DNA from: Bacteroidales bacterium
GTDB lineage: Bacteria; Bacteroidota; Bacteroidia; Bacteroidales; UBA932
Length of the DNA: 35,089 nt
Assembly (NCBI GenBank): GCA_017423025.1
Contig: JAFPGC010000023.1
Span: 1 to 35,089 of the forward strand
Direction of reading: 5' to 3'
Part shown: positions 1 through 8,845 of the stretch, piece after piece
Position numbering within the stretch: position 1 is the stretch's first letter
Layout: the number at the start of each line of letters is the position of its first letter
Translations under genes and position numbers: made by a program
The notes under the pieces: generated by a model
Database searches by the model: none
What the model saw: only the letters and a program-made list of their open reading frames with translations
Told to the model about the DNA's origin: nothing

Positions 1-1409
1 GTGGGAGCCTTGTCAATTGCACCGGAGAGGATGGCATCGATGATACCGCGGGTGTCGCGGATGGAGATGCGCTTGCCGGTACCGTTCCAGCCGGTGTTCA
101 CGAGGTAAGCCTTTGCACCGCTCTTCTTCATCTTCTTTACGAGTTCCTCTGCATACTTTGTAGGATGGAGCTCAAGGAAGGCCTGGCCGAAGCAGGCAGA
201 GAAGGTGGGAGTGGGCTCGGTGATGCCGCGCTCAGTACCTGCGAGCTTGGCGGTGAAGCCGGAGAGGAAGTAGTACTTGGTCTGCTCGGGGGTGAGGATG
301 GACACGGGAGGCAGCACGCCGAAAGCGTCGGCGCTCAGGAAGATCACCTGCTTGGCTGCCGGGCCGTGGGACACGGGACGCACGATCTTCTCGATGTGGT
401 AGATAGGATAGCTGACGCGGGTGTTCTCGGTGACGGACTTGTCGTTGAAGTCAATCTTGCCGTTGGCATCCACGGTCACGTTCTCCAGGAGGGCATCGCG
501 ACGGATGGCGTTGTAGATATCGGGCTCGGACTCCTTGTCCAGCTTGATAACCTTGGCGTAGCAGCCGCCTTCGAAGTTGAACACACCCTTGTTGTCCCAG
601 CCGTGCTCGTCGTCACCGATGAGGAGACGCTTGGGATCGGTGGAAAGGGTGGTCTTACCGGTGCCGGAGAGGCCGAAGAAGATGGCGGTGTTCTCACCGT
701 TCATATCGGTGTTGGCGGAGCAGTGCATGGCGGCGATGCCCTTCAGAGGGAGGTAGTAGTTCATCATGGAGAACATACCCTTCTTCATCTCACCACCGTA
801 CCAGGTGTTCAGGATAACCTGCTCACGGGAGGTAACGTTGAAGGCCACGCAGGTGCTGCTGCGGAGACCCAGGATCTCGTAGTTCTTAACCTCGGCCTTG
901 GAAGCGCAGTAGACCACGAAATCGGGCTCCTGGTCAAACTCCTTCTGGTTCTTGGGACGGATGAACATGTTGGTCACGAAGTGGGCCTGCCATGCAACCT
1001 CCATGATGAAGCGAACCTTCATGCGGGTGTCGGTGTGGGTGCCACAGAAACCGTCAACAACAAACAGACGCTTGCCGCTGAGCTGCTTGATGGCGAGTTT
1101 CTTAACCTCTTTCCAGGTGGCGACGGACATCTTGTGGTTGTCGTTGGGATAACCTTCAGTGGTCCACCAGATTTCACCGGGCTTGCCTTCCTTGGTAGTG
1201 TTATCGTAGACAATGTACTTGTCTTTAGGGGAACGGCCGGTGTAGATACCCGTCATCACGTTGATGGCGCCGAGTTCGGTTACCTGACCCTTGTCAAAAC
1301 CCTCGAGACCGGGCTTGGTCTCTTCGTTGTAAAGAACCTCGTACGTGGGGTTGTAAAGGATTTCCTTAACACCCGAAATACCGTACTTTCTGAGATTGAT
1401 GTTTGCCAT
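1..1409 (-). CDS. pckA: Phosphoenolpyruvate carboxykinase (ATP), 3' end cut by window
   Basis: ATP-dependent PEP carboxykinase interconverts oxaloacetate + ATP and PEP + CO2 + ADP in the cytosol. In anaerobic Bacteroidales it mainly fixes CO2 on the way to succinate. The reverse-strand frame opens with [17 protein letters not shown] and contains the substrate-loop RSPKDK, the P-loop GLSGTGKT, the metal-binding LIGDDEHGW, and an MNYYLPLKG segment. It stays open to base 1: 469 codons are visible and the family is about 535 long, so roughly the last 65 residues lie outside. The ATG at 1409-1407 lies about 35 bp downstream of a TAnnTTTG box on the same strand (1445-1452), so it probably has its own transcript although it follows the rimO operon in the same direction. 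Identification is secure. Confidence 0.97.
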   Translation of the reverse strand, partial: MANINLRKYGISGVKEILYNPTYEVLYNEETKPGLEGFDKGQVTELGAINVMTGIYTGRSPKDKYIVYDNTTKEGKPGEIWWTTEGYPNDNHKMSVATWKEVKKLAIKQLSGKRLFVVDGFCGTHTDTRMKVRFIMEVAWQAHFVTNMFIRPKNQKEFDQEPDFVVYCASKAEVKNYEILGLRSSTCVAFNVTSREQVILNTWYGGEMKKGMFSMMNYYLPLKGIAAMHCSANTDMNGENTAIFFGLSGTGKTTLSTDPKRLLIGDDEHGWDNKGVFNFEGGCYAKVIKLDKESEPDIYNAIRRDALLENVTVDANGKIDFNDKSVTENTRVSYPIYHIEKIVRPVSHGPAAKQVIFLSADAFGVLPPVSILTPEQTKYYFLSGFTAKLAGTERGITEPTPTFSACFGQAFLELHPTKYAEELVKKMKKSGAKAYLVNTGWNGTGKRISIRDTRGIIDAILSGAIDKAP

Positions 1410-1444
1410 AAAAATATCTGTGTTTGAGTTAAATTTCAAGTCTA

Positions 1445-1452
1445 CAAATTTA
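1445..1452 (-). promoter_or_regulatory. Promoter -7 box of pckA
   Basis: On the reverse strand this reads TAAATTTG, an exact match to the Bacteroidota TAnnTTTG -7 element. It is placed to give a leader of roughly 30 nt before the pckA ATG. No clear -33 element was picked out. It sits in the short gap after the upstream lipoprotein gene. Confidence 0.55.
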
Positions 1453-1463
1453 CGGAAATTGCG

Positions 1464-2393
1464 TTACTTTTCCAAATGCTGGGCCAGCCTTTTTCGGAGG
1501 GCCTGAGACTGGTTCAGATTCTCCAGTTTATCGGCCTCGTCCAGCCAGCGGGAAGAGATGGAATAGTCACCCAAAAGGTAGAACGCCTGGGCAATGTTGA
1601 AGCAGGCGCAGGCCCTTTTCATGGCGGTGCCCTCCTTTACCATGGCTTCCCAACCCTGGATAGCCTTGACGAAATGGCCATCGGCCGCATGCTGCAAAGC
1701 ACTGAACCAGCTTTCGGAGGAGTAGTCGTCAAAATAATAGAAGCTGAAGCTCTCCGTGCTCCAGTTGGACTCGAAGCGGTGGGCAATGCGCTCCCCCACT
1801 ACCTCGGCCTCGGACGAAAGGCTGCGCAGCGTCAAGGCTTTCAAGGCATCCTCTGTGAGCATGCCGCTATTATACACTTTGGACTTGATGGACGCATTCC
1901 CCTTGTATTTTTTCACCTCGTCGTTACCCATGCTGTCGTATACATACAGGTTGGTATTCACGGGAACGATAACCGGGCATAAAAAGGCCGAATCCACACA
2001 ATTGCGGACATCGGATTCCTCATTCTTGCCCAAGGCAGGCTCTCCCAGGGACGTTGACAGCAGGAAGATGACATCCCCGCCGGTTTCCATTACCAGCGTA
2101 TGCATAAGATCCACGCCAATGCTGTCGGGCGTAGCGATGCGGCTGAGGCCGATAACTTCCTCGCCACCAAAATAATCGGCCTCCAATGCACGGGCAAGGG
2201 CCGATGCAGAATGGCGGTCGAACAGGGAATCGACACCATTGGCGCCGTCCATATACACGATGGATGCGGTTTTTCCCACCAGGGTGAGGCCGGCATCGGA
2301 AGGCTGGCGCACATCCAGATAGAGCGGGTATACCTGCGGGGAGCAGGCCGCCAGGGAAAGTGCGGCTACCAGAATCCAGAAAAGCTTTTTCAT
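1464..2393 (-). CDS. Lipoprotein, probably DUF6340 family
   Basis: A 309-residue predicted lipoprotein. The N-terminus MKKLFWILVAALSLAACSP is a signal peptide with lipobox LAAC, so the mature protein would start at Cys17 and sit in the envelope. The body resembles the Bacteroidetes DUF6340 lipoproteins (an early segment with IVYMDGANGVDSLFD, followed later by a helical stretch with TPR-like character around FNIAQAFYLLGDYSISSRWLDEA). No catalytic motif is visible and the function is unknown. Its ATG overlaps the rimO stop by 4 bp (ATGA), so it is translationally coupled and is the last gene of the nusB operon. The DUF assignment is from recollection of the family pattern and is less certain than the lipoprotein call. 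Confidence 0.8.
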   Translation of the reverse strand: MKKLFWILVAALSLAACSPQVYPLYLDVRQPSDAGLTLVGKTASIVYMDGANGVDSLFDRHSASALARALEADYFGGEEVIGLSRIATPDSIGVDLMHTLVMETGGDVIFLLSTSLGEPALGKNEESDVRNCVDSAFLCPVIVPVNTNLYVYDSMGNDEVKKYKGNASIKSKVYNSGMLTEDALKALTLRSLSSEAEVVGERIAHRFESNWSTESFSFYYFDDYSSESWFSALQHAADGHFVKAIQGWEAMVKEGTAMKRACACFNIAQAFYLLGDYSISSRWLDEADKLENLNQSQALRKRLAQHLEK

Positions 2394-3703
2394 ATTACTT
2401 CTGCACTTAGGTCGTATTCATCGGCCGCAGTGATGCGGACATTCAGGAACTCTCCCACCAGGGAATGAGGCTCTATTCCTTCAAAGGCTTCGGCCGTATA
2501 CTTTACCAGGATTTCACCGTCTACCTCGGGGCTTTCGAACTCGCTGCGGCATACCAGGATGCCTTCGGAGAAGCCGTCCACCAGCACGCGGACTTCGGTG
2601 CCAATCCGGGATTGGTTATATGCAAAAGAAATGCCTCGCTGCACTTCCATGAGCTCATTCAGGCGCTTTTGTTTGACAGAAGGCCGGATGCTGTCCTTAA
2701 AATGCTCTGCGCCGTAGGTTCCCTCCTCCTCGGAGTAGGTAAAAGCCCCCATGCGCTGGAAGCGGGCCTCTTTCACAAATTCCACCAGTTCATTGAAATG
2801 GGCCGATGTCTCACCGGGGTGCCCCACGATGAGCGTGGTGCGCAGGGCTACGCCCGGAACCTTTTCCCGCATGCGGCGGATGAGTTCGCGCGTCCAGGCT
2901 CCGTCCACGTGGCGGTGCATCTTGTCCAGCACCTCGTCGGCCACATGCTGCAGCGGGATATCCATATAGCGGCACACCTTGGGATTGTGGGCCATCTCCT
3001 CCAGCACGTCCTCGGGGAAATCGGCCGGATAGGAGTAGTGGATGCGCATCCACTCGATGCCCTCCACTTCGGAGAGTTTGCGAAGGAGCTCTGCCAGGCA
3101 GCGCTTTTTATACAGGTCCAGGCCGTAATAGGTGGTGTCCTGGGCAATGATGATAAGCTCCTTAACACCCTTGGCGGCCAGCTCACGGGCCTCTTCCACC
3201 AGGGTTTCCATGGGCACGGAGATGTGCTTGCCCCGGATGAAAGGGATGGCGCAGTAGGAACAGCGGCGGTCGCAGCCCTCGGAAATCTTTAGATATGCGT
3301 ACGGCTTGTACTCCCCTTCCAGCAGGCGTCCGTGGCGCAGTTCGGGCTTAGGCTCACAGCCCAGAGCCCGGATAAGGGGATCCAGTTCCCGCGCGCCGAA
3401 CCAGCCGTCCACCTCGGGAATGAGGCCGGGCAGTTCGTCGGGATAGCGCTGGGACAGGCAGCCGAAAACCAACAAGCGGCCCACCTCGCCACCGGTCTTC
3501 CGCTGCGCGGCGGCCAGGATGGTCTGGATGGACTGCTCTTTGGCGTCTCCTATGAAACCGCAGGTATTGATGAGGAGGACATCTACCGGGCAGGTCTCCC
3601 CTTCCGGCACAATGTCGTAAGAGTCCTGTACCTGGAACAGCAGGTGCTCGGTGTCTACGGTGTTTTTCGAGCACCCCAGGGTGATGACCTGTAGTTTAGG
3701 CAT
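2390..3703 (-). CDS. rimO: Ribosomal protein S12 methylthiotransferase RimO
   Basis: A radical-SAM enzyme that adds a methylthio group to the conserved Asp of ribosomal protein S12. The 437-residue length is normal. The N-terminal UPF0004 domain has its three cluster cysteines (Cys11 in TLGCSKN, Cys48 in INTCGF, Cys82 in VFGCLSQ). The radical-SAM CxxxCxxC motif is in SEGCDRRCSYCAIPF at about residues 140-150. A C-terminal TRAM-like segment follows from about residue 370. TLGCSKNTVDTE favours RimO over the related tRNA enzyme MiaB. It starts directly after the stop of the DUF5606 gene with no spacer and overlaps the next lipoprotein gene by 4 bp, so it is an internal operon member. Confidence 0.95.
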   Translation of the reverse strand: MPKLQVITLGCSKNTVDTEHLLFQVQDSYDIVPEGETCPVDVLLINTCGFIGDAKEQSIQTILAAAQRKTGGEVGRLLVFGCLSQRYPDELPGLIPEVDGWFGARELDPLIRALGCEPKPELRHGRLLEGEYKPYAYLKISEGCDRRCSYCAIPFIRGKHISVPMETLVEEARELAAKGVKELIIIAQDTTYYGLDLYKKRCLAELLRKLSEVEGIEWMRIHYSYPADFPEDVLEEMAHNPKVCRYMDIPLQHVADEVLDKMHRHVDGAWTRELIRRMREKVPGVALRTTLIVGHPGETSAHFNELVEFVKEARFQRMGAFTYSEEEGTYGAEHFKDSIRPSVKQKRLNELMEVQRGISFAYNQSRIGTEVRVLVDGFSEGILVCRSEFESPEVDGEILVKYTAEAFEGIEPHSLVGEFLNVRITAADEYDLSAEVI

Positions 3704-4135
3704 CTAGGCCTCCTTCTGGGCCTCGGCCTCGCGCTCCTCGTCCGTTACGAAATCCAGGGAAGCGTAGTTCTTGAGGGCGTTGTACCACTCGCACACTTTC
3801 TTCATGTGGGACACGTAGAAGCGGTCGGCGTCGTAGTTGGGAATAACCTTGGCAAACAGGGCCTTGAGATCGGCGGCGTCGGCCTTGGCGGTGGGGGCAT
3901 CGGCCTCTCCCAGCACCTCGTGCATCTTGCCGAACACTTCCTTGAGCTTCACCTCACCTTCGGCGGTGTAGATGGAGATGTCCTCCAGGGTGGTGATGCC
4001 GGCATTGGCGCTGAAGTTGGAGCGCTTCTTGTCTTCAAAGGCCTCTACGATGGCGCCGGTACGGGACTGGGCGATATAGTTGAAAAGTCCGTGCTGACCA
4101 CGGATGGAAAGAGTTTTAGCTAAATCAGTTTTCAT
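3704..4135 (-). CDS. DUF5606 family protein
   Basis: A 143-residue soluble protein of a Bacteroidetes-restricted family of unknown function. The N-terminal half (MKTDLAKTLSIRGQHGLFNYIAQSRTG and following) has the look of a small beta-rich domain; the C-terminal half is helical and rich in Ala, Asp and Lys. There is no signal peptide or membrane segment. It lies 9 bp after coaE and abuts rimO, between coenzyme A synthesis and ribosome modification genes, which suggests a housekeeping role but does not identify one. The family call rests on the conserved opening residues and on the gene order. Confidence 0.85.
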   Translation of the reverse strand: MKTDLAKTLSIRGQHGLFNYIAQSRTGAIVEAFEDKKRSNFSANAGITTLEDISIYTAEGEVKLKEVFGKMHEVLGEADAPTAKADAADLKALFAKVIPNYDADRFYVSHMKKVCEWYNALKNYASLDFVTDEEREAEAQKEA

Positions 4136-4144
4136 TTCGTTTAT

Positions 4145-4747
4145 TTAATCTTCTAAAATCTTACAAATGTACGAATTTTTGTCGAAAAAGACACGCTCCA
4201 CGGCGGCCGATAAATCCTCAAGCGTACCGTCATTCATAAGGGTAACGTCCACTTTTTCCATGGGGATGTCCTGGGCCGATATCCGGCGCTGCACAGCTTC
4301 GAGGGACAGCCCGTCTCGCTGCATCGTCCTTTGGATGCGGAGTTCATCGGGGGCGTCCACCAGCACGACGGCATCGGCCAGACCGTCAAACACGGGCTTG
4401 GTAAGGATAATGGCCGATTCCAGCACCACGAAGGGAGCCTTCTGCCGGCTGCGCCAGCGTTTGAAATCCTCCAGGAGGATGGGATAGACTATGGATTCAA
4501 GGGTTTCCCGGGCCACCTCGTCAGAAAAGATGAGGGCTGCCAGGCGGGCCTTGTCCAGGGTGCCGTCGGCCTGCCTCAGGGGGCTTCCGAGGGCTTTTTC
4601 CAGGCGGGGTACCAGACTCCGGCGGCAGACATAGATTTCCTTCACGCGGGAGTCGCTGTCATAGACGGGAATGCCCCGCTTCCTGAGCAGGGCGCAGACG
4701 GCCGATTTGCCGCTTCCTATGCCACCTGTGACAATGACGGTGAGCAT
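4145..4747 (-). CDS. coaE: Dephospho-CoA kinase
   Basis: Catalyses the last step of coenzyme A synthesis, phosphorylation of the 3'-hydroxyl of dephospho-CoA. The 200 residues include the P-loop GGIGSGKSAVC near the N-terminus, the DSDSRVKEIY segment that contacts substrate, and the lid region RIQRTMQRDGLSLEAVQRRISAQ. Length is normal. The start ATG overlaps the stop of the upstream YbbR gene by one base (TGATG), indicating coupled translation. The position after yajC and ybbR is typical of Bacteroidetes. Confidence 0.95.
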   Translation of the reverse strand: MLTVIVTGGIGSGKSAVCALLRKRGIPVYDSDSRVKEIYVCRRSLVPRLEKALGSPLRQADGTLDKARLAALIFSDEVARETLESIVYPILLEDFKRWRSRQKAPFVVLESAIILTKPVFDGLADAVVLVDAPDELRIQRTMQRDGLSLEAVQRRISAQDIPMEKVDVTLMNDGTLEDLSAAVERVFFDKNSYICKILED

Positions 4748-5715
4748 CAGTGCACTTCAATGCAGTCAAACACCTCCGGCTCCACCTGGTATTCCAGCAC
4801 GCCGGCGGGCAGACGCTGCACGCGCGGGGCGCAGCGGCCCGACAACGAAGAGCTGAAGTCCTTCCAGTCCACATACAGCTTGAAGGAGGCCAGCGGATCC
4901 TTGACTATGGGGAAAGCGCAGCGGAGATGCACCTGGGCGGTGGGAGGATAAACCTGAAGGGTGCGCCCGGGAGGGGCGTTCATCACTTCCACGGGAACAG
5001 AGGCAGAGAGTTCCACATACCGGGAGACGGGCAGTTCATAACTGACTTCATCGGCCGACATGCGTATGCCTTTGATGGGAGTTACCTTGAGAAGTCCATG
5101 CTGGGAACTGTTCAGGTCCGTCAGGGAAAGACGGCTGGTGACAACCCTCTCGACGGCATCCAGCCTCTCCTCGGGACCATAGACCGTCATGGAGTCCGGG
5201 ATGGTACGGAAGGGGCCGCTCTGCATGTACTGCGAACGGCAACTCACGTTCAGGGGCACCTCGATGGGGACTTTCTTGTGGTTCTCCACCGGGAAAATGA
5301 AACTGAGCGTGTCCGTGATGAAGGCTTCCACCTGGGCATCTTCTCCGAAGAACTGGTCCACGTAGGAGTTCTTGGCACCGCCTATCACCGAGAACACGTC
5401 GGTACCGGTGCGGCGGAGATCGGCCTTGTTGAACTTGACCTTGACCACCTTCCTTTCACGGCGGCTGTATTCCCTCACCAGACGGAAGCCTTCCGTGCGG
5501 CAGCGGGCACTCACCAGCACCGTGTTGGACGACTCGGGGCCATGCCCCTCAATGTTGCACTGGGCCACCACCGGCACGCTGATGGTGCCGGAGTACTCCT
5601 GGGACATGTTCACCAGAAACCACACCAGAAACGCCATAAGAATGGACAGTACAAAGACTATCCATTCCCGGCCCCTGTATCCGGGACGGAATCTGAAACG
5701 GTCCCGCAGCGACAT
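4747..5715 (-). CDS. YbbR-domain membrane protein
   Basis: A 322-residue protein with a short basic N-terminus, one transmembrane helix at about residues 18-36 (EWIVFVLSILMAFLVWFLV) and a long extracytoplasmic part made of YbbR-like beta domains (segments such as VPIEVPLNVSC and VPVEVMNAPPG mark repeat starts). In Firmicutes, YbbR/CdaR proteins regulate the diadenylate cyclase CdaA; whether that holds here cannot be told from the sequence. It lies 3 bp after yajC and overlaps coaE by one base. The family call is strong and the function is inferred only from the family. Confidence 0.88.
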   Translation of the reverse strand: MSLRDRFRFRPGYRGREWIVFVLSILMAFLVWFLVNMSQEYSGTISVPVVAQCNIEGHGPESSNTVLVSARCRTEGFRLVREYSRRERKVVKVKFNKADLRRTGTDVFSVIGGAKNSYVDQFFGEDAQVEAFITDTLSFIFPVENHKKVPIEVPLNVSCRSQYMQSGPFRTIPDSMTVYGPEERLDAVERVVTSRLSLTDLNSSQHGLLKVTPIKGIRMSADEVSYELPVSRYVELSASVPVEVMNAPPGRTLQVYPPTAQVHLRCAFPIVKDPLASFKLYVDWKDFSSSLSGRCAPRVQRLPAGVLEYQVEPEVFDCIEVH

Positions 5716-5718
5716 GGA

Positions 5719-6036
5719 TTATTTCTGGGCGGTTTCGGAATAGTCCTTGACCAGGCCCTGCTTGTCCACGCGGAGCTTGACGTCGCCGTCCACCTTGATG
5801 AGGACGGTCTTCTCGCTCACTTCCACGATTTCTCCGTAGATACCTCCGACGGTAACCACCTTGTCACCCTTCTTGAGAGCGTTGCGGAACTCGGCCAGCT
5901 CCTTCTGCTGCTTGCGCTGGGGACGGATCATGAACAGCCACATCACCAGGATGATGGCGCCGAACATGAGGATGGTAGGGAGGACGCTGCCCTGCTGGGG
6001 AGCGGCCTGAAGGGGAAGCATAAAAAGAATGTTCAT
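5719..6036 (-). CDS. yajC: Preprotein translocase subunit YajC
   Basis: The small accessory subunit of the SecDF-YajC complex in the inner membrane, 105 residues. One transmembrane helix at about residues 19-38 (LPTILMFGAIILVMWLFMIR) is followed by the family signature RPQRKQQKE and the soluble KKGDKVVTVGGIYGEIVEV fold. It lies 17 bp after nusB and 3 bp before the YbbR gene in the leftward operon. Confidence 0.95.
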   Translation of the reverse strand: MNILFMLPLQAAPQQGSVLPTILMFGAIILVMWLFMIRPQRKQQKELAEFRNALKKGDKVVTVGGIYGEIVEVSEKTVLIKVDGDVKLRVDKQGLVKDYSETAQK

Positions 6037-6053
6037 ATCTGTTAATCAATAAT

Positions 6054-6986
6054 TTACAATAAACCTTTTTCTTTGATGAGGCGGTCCAGCAGACCGTTCA
6101 CGAATCCGCGGCTCTTGGGCGTGGAGTAGTACTTGGAGATTTCCACGTACTCGTTGATGCTTACCTTTACCGGAATCTCGGGGAAGGTTTCGGCTTCCGT
6201 AAGGCCCATCACGATGAGCACGGTGTCCGTGGTGTAAAGGCGGTCCTGGTCCCATTTGGACACGGAGCCGGCCACCAGGGCGCTGTATTCGGCATAACGG
6301 CCGTAGGAGGCGGTCACCAGTTTGCGCACGAAGTCCCGGTCGCTGTCCGCGGGTTTGCCCTGGGCGGCGAGGATGTCGCTCTGGTACAGCGGGGGCAGGT
6401 TCCATCGGCCTGTGCGGCCCATCTCCTCCAAAGAACGGATGCAGGTGCCCAGGACGTAGGCCAGTTCATCGGCCCAGAAGATGGAACTGTCTTCCAGGAT
6501 GGCAGTGAGGGCTTCGTTGTCCTCGAACTCTTCCTGATAGATGTGCTGCCACAGGCGGACGTCTTCCTGGAGGGAGGAGGTATCGGCCTTCAGGTATTTC
6601 TGGAAATACTCGCGGGTCTTGAGGGTCTCGTAGAGGGAATTGACCAGGGCGTCGTTGTTGGCCCAGGATATCTTTTTCTTTTCCAGCAGGCGGGCGAAAT
6701 CGGGATCTTCTTCCAAAAGGGCCGATACGCCGTTCTGCACAAACTTCATGCGGGGATGAAGGTCTTCTTCGGTGGGATTGAATTTGCCACGGGCGGCCTC
6801 GATGCGGCGGGCGGCCTCTGCGGTGAGGGCGGGGATGGCCGCCATCATGTATAGATACAGGTCCCGCGTGGCTTCGCAAGAAGCATCAAGGCTCGCAAGC
6901 GCCTCTTTCAGCGACAGGTCCGGATTCTCTGCGTAGGAATAAAGGACCTTGAATGCCTTGACTCGAAGGATGCGTCTGTTTAACAT
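6054..6986 (-). CDS. nusB: Transcription antitermination factor NusB (long Bacteroidetes form)
   Basis: NusB joins NusE (S10) on boxA RNA in antitermination of rRNA operons. At 310 residues it is about twice the length of the E. coli protein, which is usual for Bacteroidetes. The first residues (MLNRRILRVKAFKVLYSYAENPDLS) match the family's RNA-binding helix. The NusB fold ends in the conserved ... PEIPVKVSINEYVEISKYYSTPKSRGFVNGLLDRL stretch (about residues 270-305). The middle is an inserted helical region. It is the first gene of the seven-gene leftward operon. A T-rich stretch lies upstream on the reverse strand but gives no clean -7 match. Confidence 0.93.
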   Translation of the reverse strand: MLNRRILRVKAFKVLYSYAENPDLSLKEALASLDASCEATRDLYLYMMAAIPALTAEAARRIEAARGKFNPTEEDLHPRMKFVQNGVSALLEEDPDFARLLEKKKISWANNDALVNSLYETLKTREYFQKYLKADTSSLQEDVRLWQHIYQEEFEDNEALTAILEDSSIFWADELAYVLGTCIRSLEEMGRTGRWNLPPLYQSDILAAQGKPADSDRDFVRKLVTASYGRYAEYSALVAGSVSKWDQDRLYTTDTVLIVMGLTEAETFPEIPVKVSINEYVEISKYYSTPKSRGFVNGLLDRLIKEKGLL

Positions 6987-7197
6987 AGAACTAAATACAA
7001 AAAAATAAACCTTTCTCCTCGACCCAATCTTTTCTCAAAGCCCGGCCTCAAAAAACTTCTCTCCACGTTACCCCTTCCCACAGGGAAGGGACTTTGTCGC
7101 CCTTTGGGTTCCGAGCTCATTATAAATTTCTCACAAAGTTAGTGATTTTTTCAATTATTTCTCTATATTTGTAACTATTAAACAAAAACGGACTACG
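6987..7197. other. Divergent intergenic region with an 8-bp perfect inverted repeat
   Basis: The 211-bp spacer between nusB (leftward) and the PUR-type gene (rightward). It contains a perfect hairpin, CCCTTCCC-aca-GGGAAGGG at 7072-7090, in a C-rich stretch (about 7040-7115) that differs in composition from the AT-rich ends of the spacer. There is no T-run after the hairpin on either side, so it is not a standard terminator. No small gene was supported. Confidence 0.5.
7164..7171 (+). promoter_or_regulatory. Promoter -7 box of the PUR-type gene operon
   Basis: TATATTTG, an exact TAnnTTTG match in an AT-rich context, 26 bp before the ATG at 7198. It would give a leader of about 20 nt. It is the only good promoter candidate for the rightward block that runs to 10522. 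Confidence 0.5.
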
Positions 7198-7542
7198 ATG
7201 TACAGTGAAGATTTTGAAAGGCCCCGCGGCCAGGAGCGCAATACTGAAGACGTGTATTCCAAACCGGTACGCGCCGGAAAGCGCACTTATTTCTTTGATG
7301 TAAAAACCACAAAGGGCAATAACGACTATTACCTGACCATCACGGAAAGCAAACGTCGCCAGGAGAGGGACGGTTCCTTCACCTACGACAAACACAAGAT
7401 ATTCCTTTACAAGGAAGATTTCGAAAAATTCCAGGAAGGGCTGCAGGAGGCGGTCCGTTACATCACACACGACCTTCTCCACGACGAGCCCATCCGCCAA
7501 TACACTCCCAAAGAGGAACAGGATAACCCTGAGGAGTTTTAA
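7198..7542 (+). CDS. PUR-family (DUF3276) nucleic-acid-binding protein
   Basis: A 114-residue protein of the bacterial PUR-alpha-like family (DUF3276), known as single-stranded DNA/RNA-binding proteins in Bacteroidetes and spirochaetes. The core runs from about residue 28 (RTYFFDVKTTKGNNDYYLTI) through ITESKRRQE and KHKIFLYKEDFEKFQEGL, the alternating beta-strand and helix pattern of the PUR repeat. The acidic tail after about residue 95 is probably disordered. In Bacteroides a related protein has been described as an RNA-binding regulator; that role here is inference. It is the first gene of the rightward block and is followed by a hairpin terminator. Confidence 0.88.
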   Translation: MYSEDFERPRGQERNTEDVYSKPVRAGKRTYFFDVKTTKGNNDYYLTITESKRRQERDGSFTYDKHKIFLYKEDFEKFQEGLQEAVRYITHDLLHDEPIRQYTPKEEQDNPEEF

Positions 7543-7550
7543 CCCACAAG

Positions 7551-7576
7551 ACCGGCACACTTTGCGCCGGTTTTTT
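7551..7576 (+). terminator. Rho-independent terminator after the PUR gene
   Basis: ACCGGC (7551-7556) pairs with GCCGGT (7566-7571) across a 9-nt loop and is followed by six T. Only 13 bp separate the T-run from the ATG of the next gene, so it may act as a partial terminator that lowers downstream expression. Confidence 0.75.
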
Positions 7577-7589
7577 CAACCCTGACCAC

Positions 7590-8840
7590 ATGATTTTACT
7601 TCAACACGTTCTCCATCAGGACCATCCCGTCGACATCCTGGTAGACGGCGGCAAAATAGCAAAAGTATCGGCCCAACCCCTGGACGTTCCGGGGGCCCAG
7701 AAGGTGGACTGCAGCGGAAAGGCCGTCCTTCCCGGATTCATCAACCTGCATACGCACGCCGCCATGGTGCTGCTTCGCGGCATCCATGAAGACCTCAACC
7801 TCTACGACTGGCTCACCCAAATCTGGAAGATCGAGGCCAAGCTCAACGGGGAAACCATCTACTGGGGAACCAAGATGGCCTGCCTGGAGATGATCAAGAG
7901 CGGCACCACCACCTTCAATGACCAGTACTGGTTCGCGCCCCACGCCCGCCAGGCCGCCGTTGAGATGGGCGTACGGCCCGTGGTCTCCTTCGTATTTCTG
8001 GACGGAGGCAAGCCGGACATGGTCCTGCGCCAGCGGGACGCCTGTGAACGGCTGTACCAGCGCACTTTGGAGTGGGGTGACGAGTCCCAGTTTGCCATTT
8101 CCATCCACTCGGTGTATACCGTCTCGGAAGAGAATATCGTCTGGGCCTCGGAGTTTGCCCGCAAGCACGGCCTCCGCATCCACATCCACCTGGCGGAAAC
8201 CCATCAGGAATACGAGGACTGCAAAAAGGCGCACGGCGGGCTCACCCCCACCGCCTATTTCGATTCCCTGGGCGTCCTGGGAGAAGATGTCATCGCCGCC
8301 CACAGCCTCTTCCTGAATCCCAACGACATCGAAATCCTGGGCGCCCGCAAGGTGAACTGCGTGCACTGCATCAACTCCAACCTCAAACTTGCCTCCGGCT
8401 ACCGCTTCCGCTACAACGAGCTGCGGGACGCCGGCGTCAACGTCTGCATAGGTACGGATGGGGCATCGTCTTCCAACAACCTGGACATCCTGGAGCACAT
8501 GAAGAATTCCGCCCTGCTGCAGAAAGCCTGGCGGGAGTCTCCCCGGGAGATGCCGTTGGGAGAACTGATAGACTGCGCCACGGTCCACTCGGCCAAGGCC
8601 CTGGGTTTGGATTCCGGCGTCATCCGTGAAGGCGCCTGGGCCGATTTGTCCCTCATCGACCTGAACAATTCCTATTTCCTGTCTCCCGGCTCCGTACTGG
8701 CCAACCTGGTCTACACCGCCCACTCAGACGTCATCTCTGACGTCATGATCCGGGGCCGCTGGGTTATGCAGAACCGCGTGGTACCCGGTGAGGAAGAAAT
8801 CCTCGCCAATACCCGGGAGGCAATCAAACAATTACAATAG
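7590..8840 (+). CDS. Amidohydrolase, probable MTA/SAH-type deaminase
   Basis: A 416-residue metal-dependent hydrolase of the amidohydrolase superfamily, subgroup of 5'-methylthioadenosine / S-adenosylhomocysteine deaminases and chlorohydrolases. Metal ligands are visible: HTH in [11 protein letters not shown] (about residue 57), the histidine in [14 protein letters not shown], the histidine in [11 protein letters not shown] and the aspartate in [16 protein letters not shown] is the glutamate signature of the deaminase group. The N-terminal small beta domain ([26 protein letters not shown]) supports this start. The neighbours are two purine nucleoside phosphorylases 5 bp downstream, so deamination of an adenine nucleoside feeding phosphorolysis is a reasonable inference. 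The exact substrate cannot be fixed; other members deaminate guanine or dechlorinate triazines. Confidence 0.87.
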   Translation: MILLQHVLHQDHPVDILVDGGKIAKVSAQPLDVPGAQKVDCSGKAVLPGFINLHTHAAMVLLRGIHEDLNLYDWLTQIWKIEAKLNGETIYWGTKMACLEMIKSGTTTFNDQYWFAPHARQAAVEMGVRPVVSFVFLDGGKPDMVLRQRDACERLYQRTLEWGDESQFAISIHSVYTVSEENIVWASEFARKHGLRIHIHLAETHQEYEDCKKAHGGLTPTAYFDSLGVLGEDVIAAHSLFLNPNDIEILGARKVNCVHCINSNLKLASGYRFRYNELRDAGVNVCIGTDGASSSNNLDILEHMKNSALLQKAWRESPREMPLGELIDCATVHSAKALGLDSGVIREGAWADLSLIDLNNSYFLSPGSVLANLVYTAHSDVISDVMIRGRWVMQNRVVPGEEEILANTREAIKQLQ

Positions 8841-8845
8841 CTATT

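Noticed and set aside
165-1427. Long rightward open frame (420 codons) opposite pckA
   Set aside because: Its translation is Gly/Val/His-rich with no recognisable domain, and the opposite strand carries an unmistakable PEP carboxykinase.
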